Part shown: positions 14,092-25,000 of the stretch, in pieces
Numbering within the stretch: position 1 is the first letter of the stretch
How the letters are laid out: every line of letters begins with the position of its first letter
NCBI GenBank assembly: GCA_964023275.1
Contig: OZ029916.1
Coordinates: forward strand, 26,945,587 to 27,009,586
DNA: 64,000 nt
Direction of reading: 5' to 3'
From: Norana najaformis
Lineage: Eukaryota > Annelida > Clitellata > Crassiclitellata > Hormogastridae
Notes under the pieces: model-generated
Databases searched by the model: none
Told to the model about the DNA's origin: nothing
What the model saw: the letters and a program-made list of their open reading frames with translations, nothing else
Program-made: the position numbers and the translations under genes

Positions 14092-14476
14092 GTAAAGTTG
14101 TAGCCATACGCAATGACTGTTCATATAGTTTATTAAAAACAAACAGACCAATTCATGGGTGCAATACTGACCCTCGTAGGAGCAGGCCTTTGTTACGTGA
14201 CTATTCCGCTAAGCTGTAAAACGGACATCCAGGTCGAGAGGCCTCGAGTACCTCGACGCGCACCATATAAGGAATGTAAGACGAAAGTTATGCAGAGACG
14301 TAATAAGTAACCCAGAACAACAGTGTTCCCTCTAATTGTTTCTCGCGTGGGTTTGGGATCTGCGCTCCGGTCCGTGCAAGACTGCACATCTGTTGGGCCC
14401 AAACTTAACGAGGGGTTTAAGGAGTGTATAAAAAGGAAAATACTGAGGACAAGTTAAGACTTATATTAAGATTGTC

Positions 14477-14840
14477 TCTTGGGATCATCCACAGAGGGCG
14501 TTCACAAAAATTACCTCCCCTTGTCCGCATTTGGCATTACCCTCCCATCCCCTTTTGCAGACGTCCGCACTCCAACGGACCACTAAGGTCTATTGCTTAG
14601 GCCTTCCTGTTGATCTTGCAGGGATAACTGTGTTACGGAGTGGGGTAGTTTGGTTACTGCCGCGTCCAGCAGGGGGACTATATTGATTTACATCCAACGC
14701 GGTACAGACTGCTGACTGACTGAAGTTGGTGCTTGAGGCACAGATTGCGCTGAAATAAAAGAACGTACCAAATTTGGTCCGCATTGGGCATAACCCCTTC
14801 TTCTTGTCCGCATTTGGGTGATCTGTCCATTTATTCTTTT
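14477..14840 (-). mobile_element. MITE-like non-autonomous DNA transposon, degenerate copy
   Basis: Inverted relative to the better copy at 28899-29234. It shares the 'ttgtccgcatttggc' stretches, the TGTTGATCTTGCAGGG core and GCGCCAGCA-like words. Its terminal GGGATCATCCACAGAGGGCG corresponds to the other copy's GGGGTCGTCCAT terminus but is decayed. A long minus-strand open frame here (14590-15072) is not credited as a gene. Confidence 0.55.
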
Positions 14841-16420
14841 CGGACTTCCTTAACTGACTTTGTGTGATAACATGTATGAAACTGAGAATATTTTGTAGAC
14901 ATATGCTAATCTTTATTCTATGAAACTCGAATCCATCGACAGAACACAGTGCAGAGTCACCGATTCGACTGGTGGTAGGCTTACCACGCCTAACACATCT
15001 CATCGAAATTACACAAATTCCAGGAGTGACGGTCTTAGCCTCAGGGGTCTGGAATTCATGCAGATATGCCACTAAATAGGAATCCTTCAGTTTAGCTCTG
15101 GGTGGGTGTTCGAGCTCGCCAATAGTAATTTCTCTTCTGATCTGAGCGCTGTTTGCTCATTAAAGAACTCATTCTTGTAAATGAGTTCTAACACCATATA
15201 GGTAGGGCTTCTATGAGTCATTCAAAGGCACTATATTAAATGTCTATATTACTAAGTAACTGACTATGCGGTAGTTGAATGTCAACGTAACTATACGCAT
15301 CTAAATAGGAAGAAATGTGATGTCAGCATAGAATAAGTTATAAAGGCCTACTGACAGAAAATTATTCGACTGCAAGAACAGAAAATTATGCAAAACCAGT
15401 GGGGTTGCTTGACTGACTTTTTCAATTTTGTTATATGGTCATGGTGCAATTTCTTATTTAGAATGGAAACTAATGGCCACCTGCTATAACCCTATGGTGG
15501 TATCAAAGTAATTCTAAGGAAGTAGTTTTGTTTAAAAGTAGTTTAAAAGTAGTTTTAAAAGTAGTTTTGTAAATCGATGCACGCCTGTCTTTCGTCATAT
15601 TCAGTTTCACTTATACGTCTGTTATATTTGTCCGTGTTATAATCTATTTAAAATATGTATGTAGCCTAATCGTTCTATACAATGCAGTGCATGTGCGTCG
15701 GCCTGTTGATGCATGATGCAAATAAAGGCTACTTACTTATAGGTAATTCTATTTGAGATTTTATCACTGCATAAAAATTCTGATTCCAGTCGGGGGCCTC
15801 CGTCATCGGGGTGGGGGCATGCAATCGAATATTTTACATTCTGGTTAATCCAACTCTGTGTAAACCTATAGGCCTACACGTAGGCCTATATTCGCATTAT
15901 TATCCTTGGATTTGCAGCAATAGCCCATATACGACCCTATGTGGTCTTTAAAGCTCAGCTGCTATCTTTATCGTGAAAAGAGTATTTCTAAAGTGTGAGG
16001 TAGAGGATTCACGCGATTTCAACCTGGTTTTCAGCAATTAAGAGCATCTTCTTACATTGTAATTTGTTCGTCACGAATGACTAATTTGTAAACTGTAATA
16101 TTATTTAATGATTTAACCTTTTTCCTTGCCTCGAATTCTTTCGCCATAATTTCAGTCTTTCCTGTGGGTCTCATAATTTAATCAATCACTGAGTTCGTCA
16201 CTAAATTAGTCAGACTTTTCCATTATCACAAGCCTACAGAATTAGTAGGAAGTCCAGAAATAGGCCTATGACCTGTGCACAATTAGTTAAAGGACTTTCC
16301 GTCATTAGCTGATTGGAGTCTATCGTCGTCAGTGTAGGTCTGTTTACAGCTGCCGATTCTTGTGCCATTAGCAAGCCTCGAATATTTCCAGCAACCGGAA
16401 AATTACTTATTATCTTAGTA
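14841..16420. other. non-coding stretch, probable EGF-gene intron or intergenic
   Basis: No coding exon, RNA or clear repeat recognised. The DNA is rich in taggcct-type words and short A/T runs. Confidence 0.4.
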
Positions 16421-16423
16421 TCT

Positions 16424-16467
16424 GTTAAGAGCGCTAGCCTAACTTACGGTAGGCTAGCGCTCTTAAC
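16424..16467. repeat. perfect 18-bp inverted repeat
   Basis: Arms GTTAAGAGCGCTAGCCTA (16424-16441) and its exact complement (16450-16467) with an 8-nt loop. No T-run follows and no gene ends here, so it is not an obvious terminator. It may be a MITE remnant or a fold-back. Confidence 0.85.
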
Positions 16468-16874
16468 TCCTCCTAACTTAGGGTAAGGTCCAATGACACT
16501 CGGCTTCCTCTATCTGCTTCTCTGCCTCAGCTCCTCTTTCCTCTCACTCTTCCATTCTTCTCTCCATCTGCCACTTCTTCCCCTTGTGCTCCACCTACAG
16601 TCATTTCTGTAGCCGTAGATGAATTGGCGCGGATGGCTAAGCTCGGGGGCTGTGGGCCTATGGCCATTCTTGTCACAATAGAGCCAGACCCTGCAGTAGG
16701 CCTACGTAGGCCTTCGGTTGTTTTTAAGCCAGCGCCGTAGGCTGTACAAGGAGCGGCATCATTAGAAGGGCAAGCACCTGCAGCCCCCCAAGGGCAGAGC
16801 ACCGGAAAGAAGGAGCCTACAGTTGTCATTAGCTTGTTTAGGATGAGCCACGTAGCCTATAATTTGTTTGACGG

Positions 16875-17085
16875 CGTAATAATTAGTTTCCGTAATCACG
16901 AACTCGAAATTTCTAGACCGCTAATTAAAAGCCAAGGCACCAGCTTATTCACGAGCGCTGCGTCAAATCAGTGGGATTGTCCAAAGATGTCATGTCAAGA
17001 ACCAATCCCGGTTGCTAGAAGACCAGAGAAAGAAGGGGGAGAGGAGCTTTTACGGTGGGTTGTGTTTAAGTTGAGAGAAATGTAA
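16875..17085 (-). mobile_element. CR1/L2-like LINE 3' tail fragment, variant
   Basis: Shares with 18805-19020 and the complement of 21415-21597 the words GCTTATTCACGAGCGCTG, GTTGTCCAAAGATG, AGAAGACCAG and GGTGGGTTGTGTTTA. The GTAATC-type tail is at the left end, so the LINE sense strand is minus. Confidence 0.6.
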
Positions 17086-17361
17086 ACCATTTACGTGGAA
17101 ACATAATATTCTTGTGTCGGATTAAACATAGATCAACTTAAATGAACCATCGACTAAATTAGTCTTCTGGACAAAGAGCCGAGTCAGAGTTAATTGAGGC
17201 TTATTTAGACTCTTGTTAGCAAGCGATGAGTATTCATGCAGGCCTACTCTGACGTCATAGCGGGCACGATCACTGTCAGGACATGCGCAGTGACCTCGAA
17301 ATGGCATTTCCGGTTCATTTTTATTACGATTTATGAGCCATAATTGAAGGCCTATGGAGAG

Positions 17362-17365
<4 letters not shown>

Positions 17366-17455
<90 letters not shown>

Positions 17456-17510
17456 TACAGTATATATACATACATATATGCGTATATATAGATACACGCA
17501 CACACACACG

Positions 17511-17541
<31 letters not shown>
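17366..17541. repeat. (TC)n-(TA)n-(CA)-(TA)n compound microsatellite
   Basis: About 48 bp of CT repeats passes straight into about 36 bp of TA repeats, then CACACA and a second TA block at 17516-17541. Confidence 0.95.
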
Positions 17542-17546
<5 letters not shown>

Positions 17547-17599
17547 AACGCATATGGACTTTAGGCCTATAGGCATATGAACTCCATTCGGTGCCTGCC

Positions 17600-18580
17600 T
17601 AAATAAGTCGTCGAATAATCAACTGAGCGCTAAACGCAATGCATTTATTTTTAAATTATTGTGATTAGAACGAATGCGATTTTAGGCTGCTGTGATGTTA
17701 CGCTGTCTTTCAATATTAAAATAATACGTTACATTAACCCTACATTAACAGAGCCCTGCTCTTACTTCTGCTGGCTCTACATCGTAATTCTTTAGCTTTA
17801 GCTTAACTGACTTGCTGACTGTTAGTGGAACAGTGGAGTCGAGAAACGCAGCAGTCTTAGTCTATACTGTTTACTAATACAAAAAATACAATGCAATACA
17901 CTCGGCCCGTACATTAAAACGAAACCAAATGCAGTGTAATGTATAAGCTTACAACACTACAATACAGTATAATACCATACAACACAGAGCCTTCAGTAAA
18001 TTTACAGCGCAGTGCAGTAAAAGAGAATAACTGGCTGCCGAATTGAGAATGATATTGACAACTCAATGTTCAATTACCCAGCAGGCCCAAATGTTGGGCT
18101 TACGTAGGCATGGATGAGCACCTACAGCCCACGCTCTAGAATTTAGGAATTCGAATTATCCATATAAAATAAGCTTATTAGAAATGTGAATCAATTTATT
18201 CATTCGACCTTAATCTGCATTTGCGCACTTCGGTATGCGTCTGTACGCCTATAGATGTTTGCTCAACAAACGTTTAAGAAGTGCTGTAAAACGACGCTAC
18301 AAAGTGTTCCGGTGAAGTCGCAAAACGTACAGAGGGCAGTTGAAACTTAATGTGGCTAACTGTGCAGAACTCTAATCGATTACGCATTGACTTACGCTGA
18401 ATTCTGAGAGACTTTTGTCTGATAATTAAGTAACAAAATTATGGCCTGTGCACAGTAAGAGCTGCTGTAGACCATAACGAGCATGTTTCATCAACTCAGT
18501 TTGCATATTTGCAGTTAGCAGGCATTAGTTTTAAGAGGCATGCCGAGTTCGCGTAAAGTTTTATGTGACTCCCGTTGCTA
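17600..18580. other. non-coding stretch
   Basis: Single-copy-looking AT-rich DNA with no exon or element I can support. Confidence 0.4.
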
Positions 18581-18590
18581 AGATTAACCC

Positions 18591-18685
18591 ATCATCATCA
18601 CCACCATCACCACCACCACCATCACCACCACAATCATCATCATCATCACCACCACCACAACTACCATCATCATCATCATCATCAA
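18591..18685. repeat. (CAT)n/(CAC)n microsatellite
   Basis: Interrupted CAT/CAC trinucleotides. Open frames through it encode only His or Met/Val runs and are not genes. Confidence 0.9.
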
Positions 18686-18804
18686 GATTAATAAAATACA
18701 GGCTGGCATGTTATGCTGAAGCATTGGGCTAAATACAGCCTTACAGAGGCAGCCATAGAAGGTCATGTTGGAGGACATATCAAACTGCACTGCAACGACT
18801 CGCT

Positions 18805-19495
18805 AAACCATAATCGCAATCGTAATCTCGAGAATTTCTAAAGCGCTACTTTAAAGCTAAGCTCAGGGAACCAGCTTAGTTACGAGCGCTGCGTCAAACC
18901 AGAGGGGTTGTCCAAAGATCCCCTAAGAACAAAGTCCGGGTGTCAGAAGACCAGCGAGACGGGGATATAGGAGCTGTTACGGTGGGTTGTGCTTACAGTA
19001 GGTTGAGAGAAATGTGAAGGTGGCGGATTGAATGGCCCAGGATAAGATTTCTTGAAAAGGTGGGACTTTAGTTTTGAATGGAATGCCTGAGGAGTAATAA
19101 AGAGGGGGACTGAGACAGATGATGGTGGGTGAACGACAGAAGGGGTAGAGAATCTGCGAAATTCAGAAGGAGATCGTTCCAGAGTAGAGGTGCAGTGTGT
19201 TATATGGATAGGTTAGAGAACTTAAGATGAGTATTTACATGGGGACGGGCTAGAGTGAGGTAGCAGGATGATCGGATAGAGCGGGGTGATTGGATGATAA
19301 AGAGTTTGCGAAGATAAGTAGGTTGGGAGTATTGCAGAAAGTTATAGGTTGTAGAAAGAACTTTCATATGAATGAGTTCAGGCATTTTCAATGGAGAGAT
19401 TTCAAGATAAGAGAATGCTTAGCCTATCCGATCCGAGGGATTTTCACAGGGCAAATCCAGGATATGAAGTTACGGCTGGGGAAGTAATAAACCAT
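18805..19495 (-). mobile_element. CR1/L2-like LINE 3' UTR, long copy
   Basis: The left end carries tandem (GTAATC)-type units at 18811-18829 followed by CTCGAGAATTTCTAAAGCGC. The first 200 bp match 16875-17085 and the complement of 21415-21597. The rest (AAGGTGGGACTTTAG..., GTTCCAGAGTAGAGG) resembles 3' UTR sequence of L2-type LINEs as I remember it. No open reading frame is preserved. Confidence 0.55.
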
Positions 19496-20041
19496 ACTGG
19501 GCTCTGGGACGTAATGAGAAAAACAAATAGGAAAAACGTTAGTCCACCAAGCATAAGGAGGCGTCCGTCGAGTCCTCGAGTTTCGTCGCCGCTTGCGTCT
19601 CGCATATAAAATCCCGTAGTTAGTAAGACCTACATGTACATATATTATATTATAGTAGCAGGACTGGGCAAACAATTGCTTTGGGTGACAGTGGACTGTG
19701 AACCACAGTGAAGTGTTGTAGGCTAGCTTACTATCAGCGACCTATATAGACTGTTGGTCTGTTAAGAGTGAATATCTACGCAACCATGACGCCTTCCTGA
19801 ATGAAACTCAGAACTGAACCGAAATCTCACAGTTATGCATCTATACAGCAATGGGTGTATTTCTGTCACTAGATGACTGCCTGAGTCGATTTTGCCTTGC
19901 TGTCTCTTCCTCGATCTCCTTCTGTCTCATTCCCTGTTGCTGCCAACATCTTAATCGTTTTGCTACTTATACCTGTATCAGTGTCTCTGTGTCTCTAGGC
20001 CTGTATGTTTCTGTCTTTCCCTCTACCGTTGTATCGATCCA

Positions 20042-20109
20042 TCTCTGTCTGTCTGTCTGTCTGACTGTCTGTCTGTCTGTCCGTCTGTCTGTCTGTCTGT
20101 CTGTGTGTT

Positions 20110-20140
<31 letters not shown>

Positions 20141-20168
20141 ATGTCTGTCTGTCTGTATGTCTGTCTGT
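20042..20168. repeat. (TCTG)n microsatellite
   Basis: Tetranucleotide array of about 127 bp with scattered A/C substitutions. The long plus-strand open frame across it (19851-20174) is a by-product of the repeat. Confidence 0.95.
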
Positions 20169-20410
20169 TATTAATGGGCTAAATATCTGTCAACCAACCA
20201 ACCACTTCACTCTCTGCAGAATGAGACAGGCCAAGATGTCGTCGTCTCTTCGCAGTTGATTCGCCGGCGCTTAACAACCTGTACGTAACTCGACATTCCT
20301 GAGTTCCTGCGTAGTCAATTACACCCAGAGGTCGCTCCATTAGACCGGTAAGTCTATATTTAGACTAAACGGAATATTTTTGACGTGGACGTGGGCGTAG
20401 GCCTTAAAGG

Positions 20411-20930
20411 CATATATAAATGCGCTGGCTGGTGTATTTTCTGAATAGCAGCAACGTAAGGACGATTTTCTACTCATTCATGAACAAACTTAACCTTAGA
20501 ACTAGGCATAGTATAGTACTCAAGCGGTTCATCTCGATCGATTAGGTTACTGACTCGAAATACGTTTAGCACGGATAACAACTAGGATCTCTATTGTCTG
20601 CGTTTTACAGTGGGTCCCATTTCGTCTTCGTTTCTTAGCGCGGAGGCCTACAAAGTCATCGCTATTCGTGACTGAAGCGGTGAAAGGTTTACCTAAGCGA
20701 CAAGTTCATCGCAAGTCGTGCGTTTATTATTAGTCAAATTACCTTACATTAGGCTTTAATCATACAGGTGGTTTACGACTGAGCCATACGGATTTTTCAT
20801 TTCAAGACTGCAACTGACAAGTAAACGAAGAGTTGAGGTCTATCAGCCTACGTGGACATTTTAGGTCTACTTGAGCAGTGAAGAAGTTACAGGCCTAGCT
20901 ATATCTTTCGCGTCAAAGATTACAACTCAG
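20411..20930 (+). promoter_or_regulatory. candidate promoter and non-coding first exon of the EGF-like gene
   Basis: A TATA box (TATATAAA at 20413-20420) is followed by about 490 bp without a usable start codon, ending in a strong donor, AACTCAG|GTGAGC at 20931. This would make a 5' UTR exon about 1.2 kb upstream of the EGF exon at 22098. In that model translation starts at the ATG opening that exon and the protein lacks an N-terminal signal peptide. A diverged copy of 20690-20830 lies at 27195-27330. Competes with the exon model at 13981-14091. Confidence 0.3.
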
Positions 20931-21414
20931 GTGAGCACAAAACTTTTGCGAAATTTCTTCTCGCCCAGGTAACTTCTAAAGCGTCGTTATTGTAACACTG
21001 CGTGAACTGGAAGTGAATGACGCGTTTCATTTAGATCTTCTAACGCGGATATAACCTCCTGCTTACTAATGGTATTAGTAAGAGGTAAGAGATAGGTTAT
21101 AGGAGCCCAGCCGTGCATGGGGTCTGTTTGTCGCGGAGGATGAGTCACCCTCTATACCGCAGACGTCGCCACAATTTGGGCTAATATTTCCACCATTAAT
21201 CAGTAGAGCATTAATGCCACAGCCATAGTAATCATTTGCTATCTAGAGTGCGTTATCTTTTGATGGGCCATTGTTGCCTGTCAGTCTACTAATAGGCCTA
21301 TGTACAATATATCTATATATGTATGTATGTATATATCTATGTATATGTGTATGCATATATGTTTATGTAGCACCTGTTAGAAAACTCACAAAGGCGCTAC
21401 ACAACCTTAAACAC

Positions 21415-21597
21415 AACCCACCCTAACCTGCTCTCCCTCCTCTCTCTGGTCTACTGGCAACGGTACTTGGTTCTTGACGTGGCATCTTTGGACAACCCCT
21501 CGGACTTGACACAGCGCTCGTGAATAGGCTGGTGCCCTGCGCTTAGTTTAAAGTAGCGCTTGAGAAGTTTCGAGTTTACGATTACGATTACACAGGA
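21415..21597 (+). mobile_element. CR1/L2-like LINE 3' tail
   Basis: Plus-sense copy ending in TTTCGAGTTTACGATTACGATTAC, a short GATTAC tandem that I read as the LINE 3' tail. The complement matches 16875-17085 and 18805-19020. Confidence 0.6.
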
Positions 21598-21959
21598 TAG
21601 GTATTGCTCAGTGTGTAAACACGGAACATGGCGATCTCGTGCAGACGACGTAGAACGTCTGTCACAACCGAGGAGGCATTTCCGTCTACTTCTGCAGACT
21701 TACATCAGCTGACTGTACATTCGAGCGACATTTGATCACAGATTGACTTATTGTTTACAATGAACTCTGACGTCATTCAGGTTATTGAGGAGCGCCATCG
21801 ACAGGGACTTTATAGAGGGTGGTGTTCAAATGACAATTTGAATTGCGTGGTACTACGTTGTATTACGTTACGTAGTCAATTCATTGGTCAGGCATTTAGG
21901 TATTTACCGTGTTGGTCAGAAAGGCCAAGTGATTATCCTCATGATAGTCATCTTGGTCA

Positions 21960-22027
21960 TGATGATGACGATCATCGTCATCGTCTTCATCATCATTATC
22001 ATCATCATCATCATAATCATCATCATA
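21960..22027. repeat. (CAT)n/(GAT) microsatellite
   Basis: CAT/ATC trinucleotide tract 70 bp upstream of the EGF exon acceptor. Confidence 0.9.
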
Positions 22028-22097
22028 CAGGCATCATATTTTCAGTGGAATTCATGACGAGATCCTTAATGTGCATGGTTTGTTTAACTGATGACAG

Positions 22098-25000
22098 ATG
22101 GACCCGGAAGTGCTGGAGCTCAACGCTCATTCCGAACTGTGCGTCAACCAGGCCTATTGTCTGAATGGCGGAACCTGCTATTTACTGACAGCTCTTGGCA
22201 GGCTCTATTGTCAGTGAGTACCGTCAGTTTTGTCAGAAGCATTGTCACACGAGTTTTAGATGCGTGTTTGACTCAATGAGTAAATAACATGCTGTTACTT
22301 GTAATAACTGCTATAGGCCTAATCCTTTCTATACGCTGTATAAACTGTGGCGCATCCACTTTTCAAAATCTGGAGGGGCATCGGTGGAGGATGGGTAGAC
22401 GTCCCCATCCACCTCATCCGTGCAGAACTTACATCTGTTGCATTGCTGCCACTCTTGTCGAAAATGCTGGGTCAGAAATGTTCTTGACCCCTCCCACTTT
22501 TGACGGTAAAGGTAATTTTTGTTGTTAGAAAAGCGTAAGTCTGCTGAGAATGAAAGGGGAAACGTTAGTCAGTCACCCAAGCGTGGGGAAATTACATTTT
22601 TAATAGAAAATGTGGGAGGGATGAATCAATCAAAGACTAAACGAAGAGCAGAAAGATTCTCAGAAATTTCTGAGACTTTGAAAACGTGTCGCTTCAGTCT
22701 TGATGTCTAAACGAAGTCGTCAAAAATGTATTGGGCAACATTCTTCTTCCGACATAGTTCATGACTTTGTTATAGGCCTACACTAGGATTAGCTGCCCTA
22801 TGACCTTTTGCGCCGCGGTGATCTAACTAGCGGCCTAGCATCGCAGAACTTATAGCCATTTCGAATGCAGTTCTTTGTCCACAGTGTAAAGTCAGTCCAT
22901 GTTGCTAAACAAAACTTCTTCAAACGACGATAAACGTCATCAGGCTGTCATATATTCAGCTATGAAGTAAGTAAGTAAAAACGCTCAAGTAACCTAGCAT
23001 CCATGACCAAACCATACCCAGACTAAAACACGTCGAAACGTAGGCCTATGATTAACTAGTTCAGGTGTGCATAGTAATTTCACTTCGATCTAAAACAAAA
23101 ACTTAAGATAAGACAATTTTATGTGTAACCCCTAAAGTAATTATTACTTCAGTTGCAATTCATTATAGTGATATGTACTGTTTGTTTCTGAAGATGCCCC
23201 GAATACTTTGAAGGCGAAAGATGTCACCTGAAGACGGTGGGCTTCCCAGATCTAGAAGAATCCAAGCCTTATGGTCAGTGGCCTTTGATTGCAGATAGGC
23301 TGACAGTGGTCTGGCTACATCTACCAGCCCTTAGTTAATATCTAACCATCTTCAGCCATCATCAATAGACTATTAAATCTCGTTAGGTTAAACGTAGCCT
23401 ACTGGTTATTTTTATAAGTTGTTCTGCGTATCCTTCCTTGGTCAACGCGTACGTCAAGGCGGCTCTGATCGTGAGGATGCCGGTTCGCGTCCCGGTGGAG
23501 GTTTGAATCTCGGGCTAGCACGGTCGCTACACGGGGACCTTAAATGGCGTTGCGCCCATTCAAACGGGCAACGGTGATGAAGGATCTCACCCGATACATT
23601 TATTGAAAATGAGCAGGGTCCAGGCCATACGGTCGCTATAGAAAAACGTGTATACTTACATTTACATTTCCTTTCTTAGCTATTTTCATCTGATCTGCAC
23701 ACGAATGATAGTTAGCACTAGCAACACTCACAGTGATTTTGACGACTATGATATTAATGAGTGAGATGATGCTTAAGAATAACGACTACTGAGAGTTGAT
23801 TTTGGTGAAGATTATGATGATGGTGAATTTGATGATGATGATAATGACGATGATGGTTGTGGTGGTGGTAATGATGATGATGATGCGTGATAGTGGTGAT
23901 GATGATAATGCTGATGATGTGTGTTTGTTTTTTCAGAGGATATTCGCTTGAGCTTGAGCAGGTTGTTACCTGTTGCCATAGTCGTCATCGTGGCGATACT
24001 ATTCATGCTCGTGTTGTTTTGCTTCTATATTTGTGCAAAGTAAGTTTCGCTGTCACACATACATTGTTCACGGGCACAAATGTCACTCATGCGTGTCCAT
24101 TGGCGCTGCCTAAATAGCTCACAATTGCAATGCCTTAAATTCGCTACGAATGTACGGTGACTTTAACAGAGTGCATTCAGTGCTTTTGCTCTTAATAGCC
24201 CATTTGTAATCGTAGTCGTATAGTTAAGCATTTATTGAGCTATAACTATTCGAAAAACTCCTCATTGCTTATCGACACAAATTGCGTGTTAACAAATGCA
24301 TTACTTACTTACTTATAAGAACGTATCTAAACACTTAATATAGCGCCTTTTGTTAGCTCACAAAGCGTTGCCTACGCTAACAAAGCCATTAAACTCGCTT
24401 TCATTTGCAATTATTGCTAGAGTAGGCAGGTTATCGATGTCAGGTTTTAAGTGTAAGGTAACTTAAAGTAATGTACAGCCTAACATTGAACCACTTAGTC
24501 ATCTACTATTATAAATATGTTCCTATTCTTTGGACAAGGACAGCTCCCTGTAGGCGTGCCTTTTCTGTTGCTGGCCCTAGACTCTGGAACTCCCTTCCGC
24601 CAAATGTTCGCTCTGCAAAGTCTGTTTTAGCCTTCAGACCTAGACTAAAAAACTCGTCTCTTCCTGGACTCATTTCCTCCGTAGGCTGTTTCTGTGTCAT
24701 CTCTCGGCTTTCGACCGGACTCACCTTGGAATTTGACTTGCACAACGATTTTTCTTAGTAGCGACCATCGACTGATGCCCTGAGCATTATTACAGTGGCG
24801 CTATAGAGTCCCATTTTTCATTTTATTTATTCCAATATTTATACTGCGCCAATATGTAATGACAGACATCAATGGATGGCACAAGCAACAAGCAGTTGTG
24901 CATTGAACACGCAAGGACTCGGCATAACAAGGAGAGCGTTTCAAACAATCGGTTACTCTGAATGCATGTATGCATGCATATGATGCATCAAGATCCTTTT

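Noticed and set aside
14590..15072. 160-codon minus-strand open frame
   Set aside because: Overlaps the decayed MITE at 14477-14840, has no recognisable domain, splice context or start environment.
16527..16829. 100-codon minus-strand open frame and an overlapping plus frame with VISVAVDELARMAKLGG
   Set aside because: Neither frame extends, neither has flanking splice sites in phase with neighbours, and no family is recognisable. Left uncalled.
19851..20174. 107-codon plus frame rich in Ser/Val/Cys/Leu
   Set aside because: Generated mainly by the (TCTG)n microsatellite.
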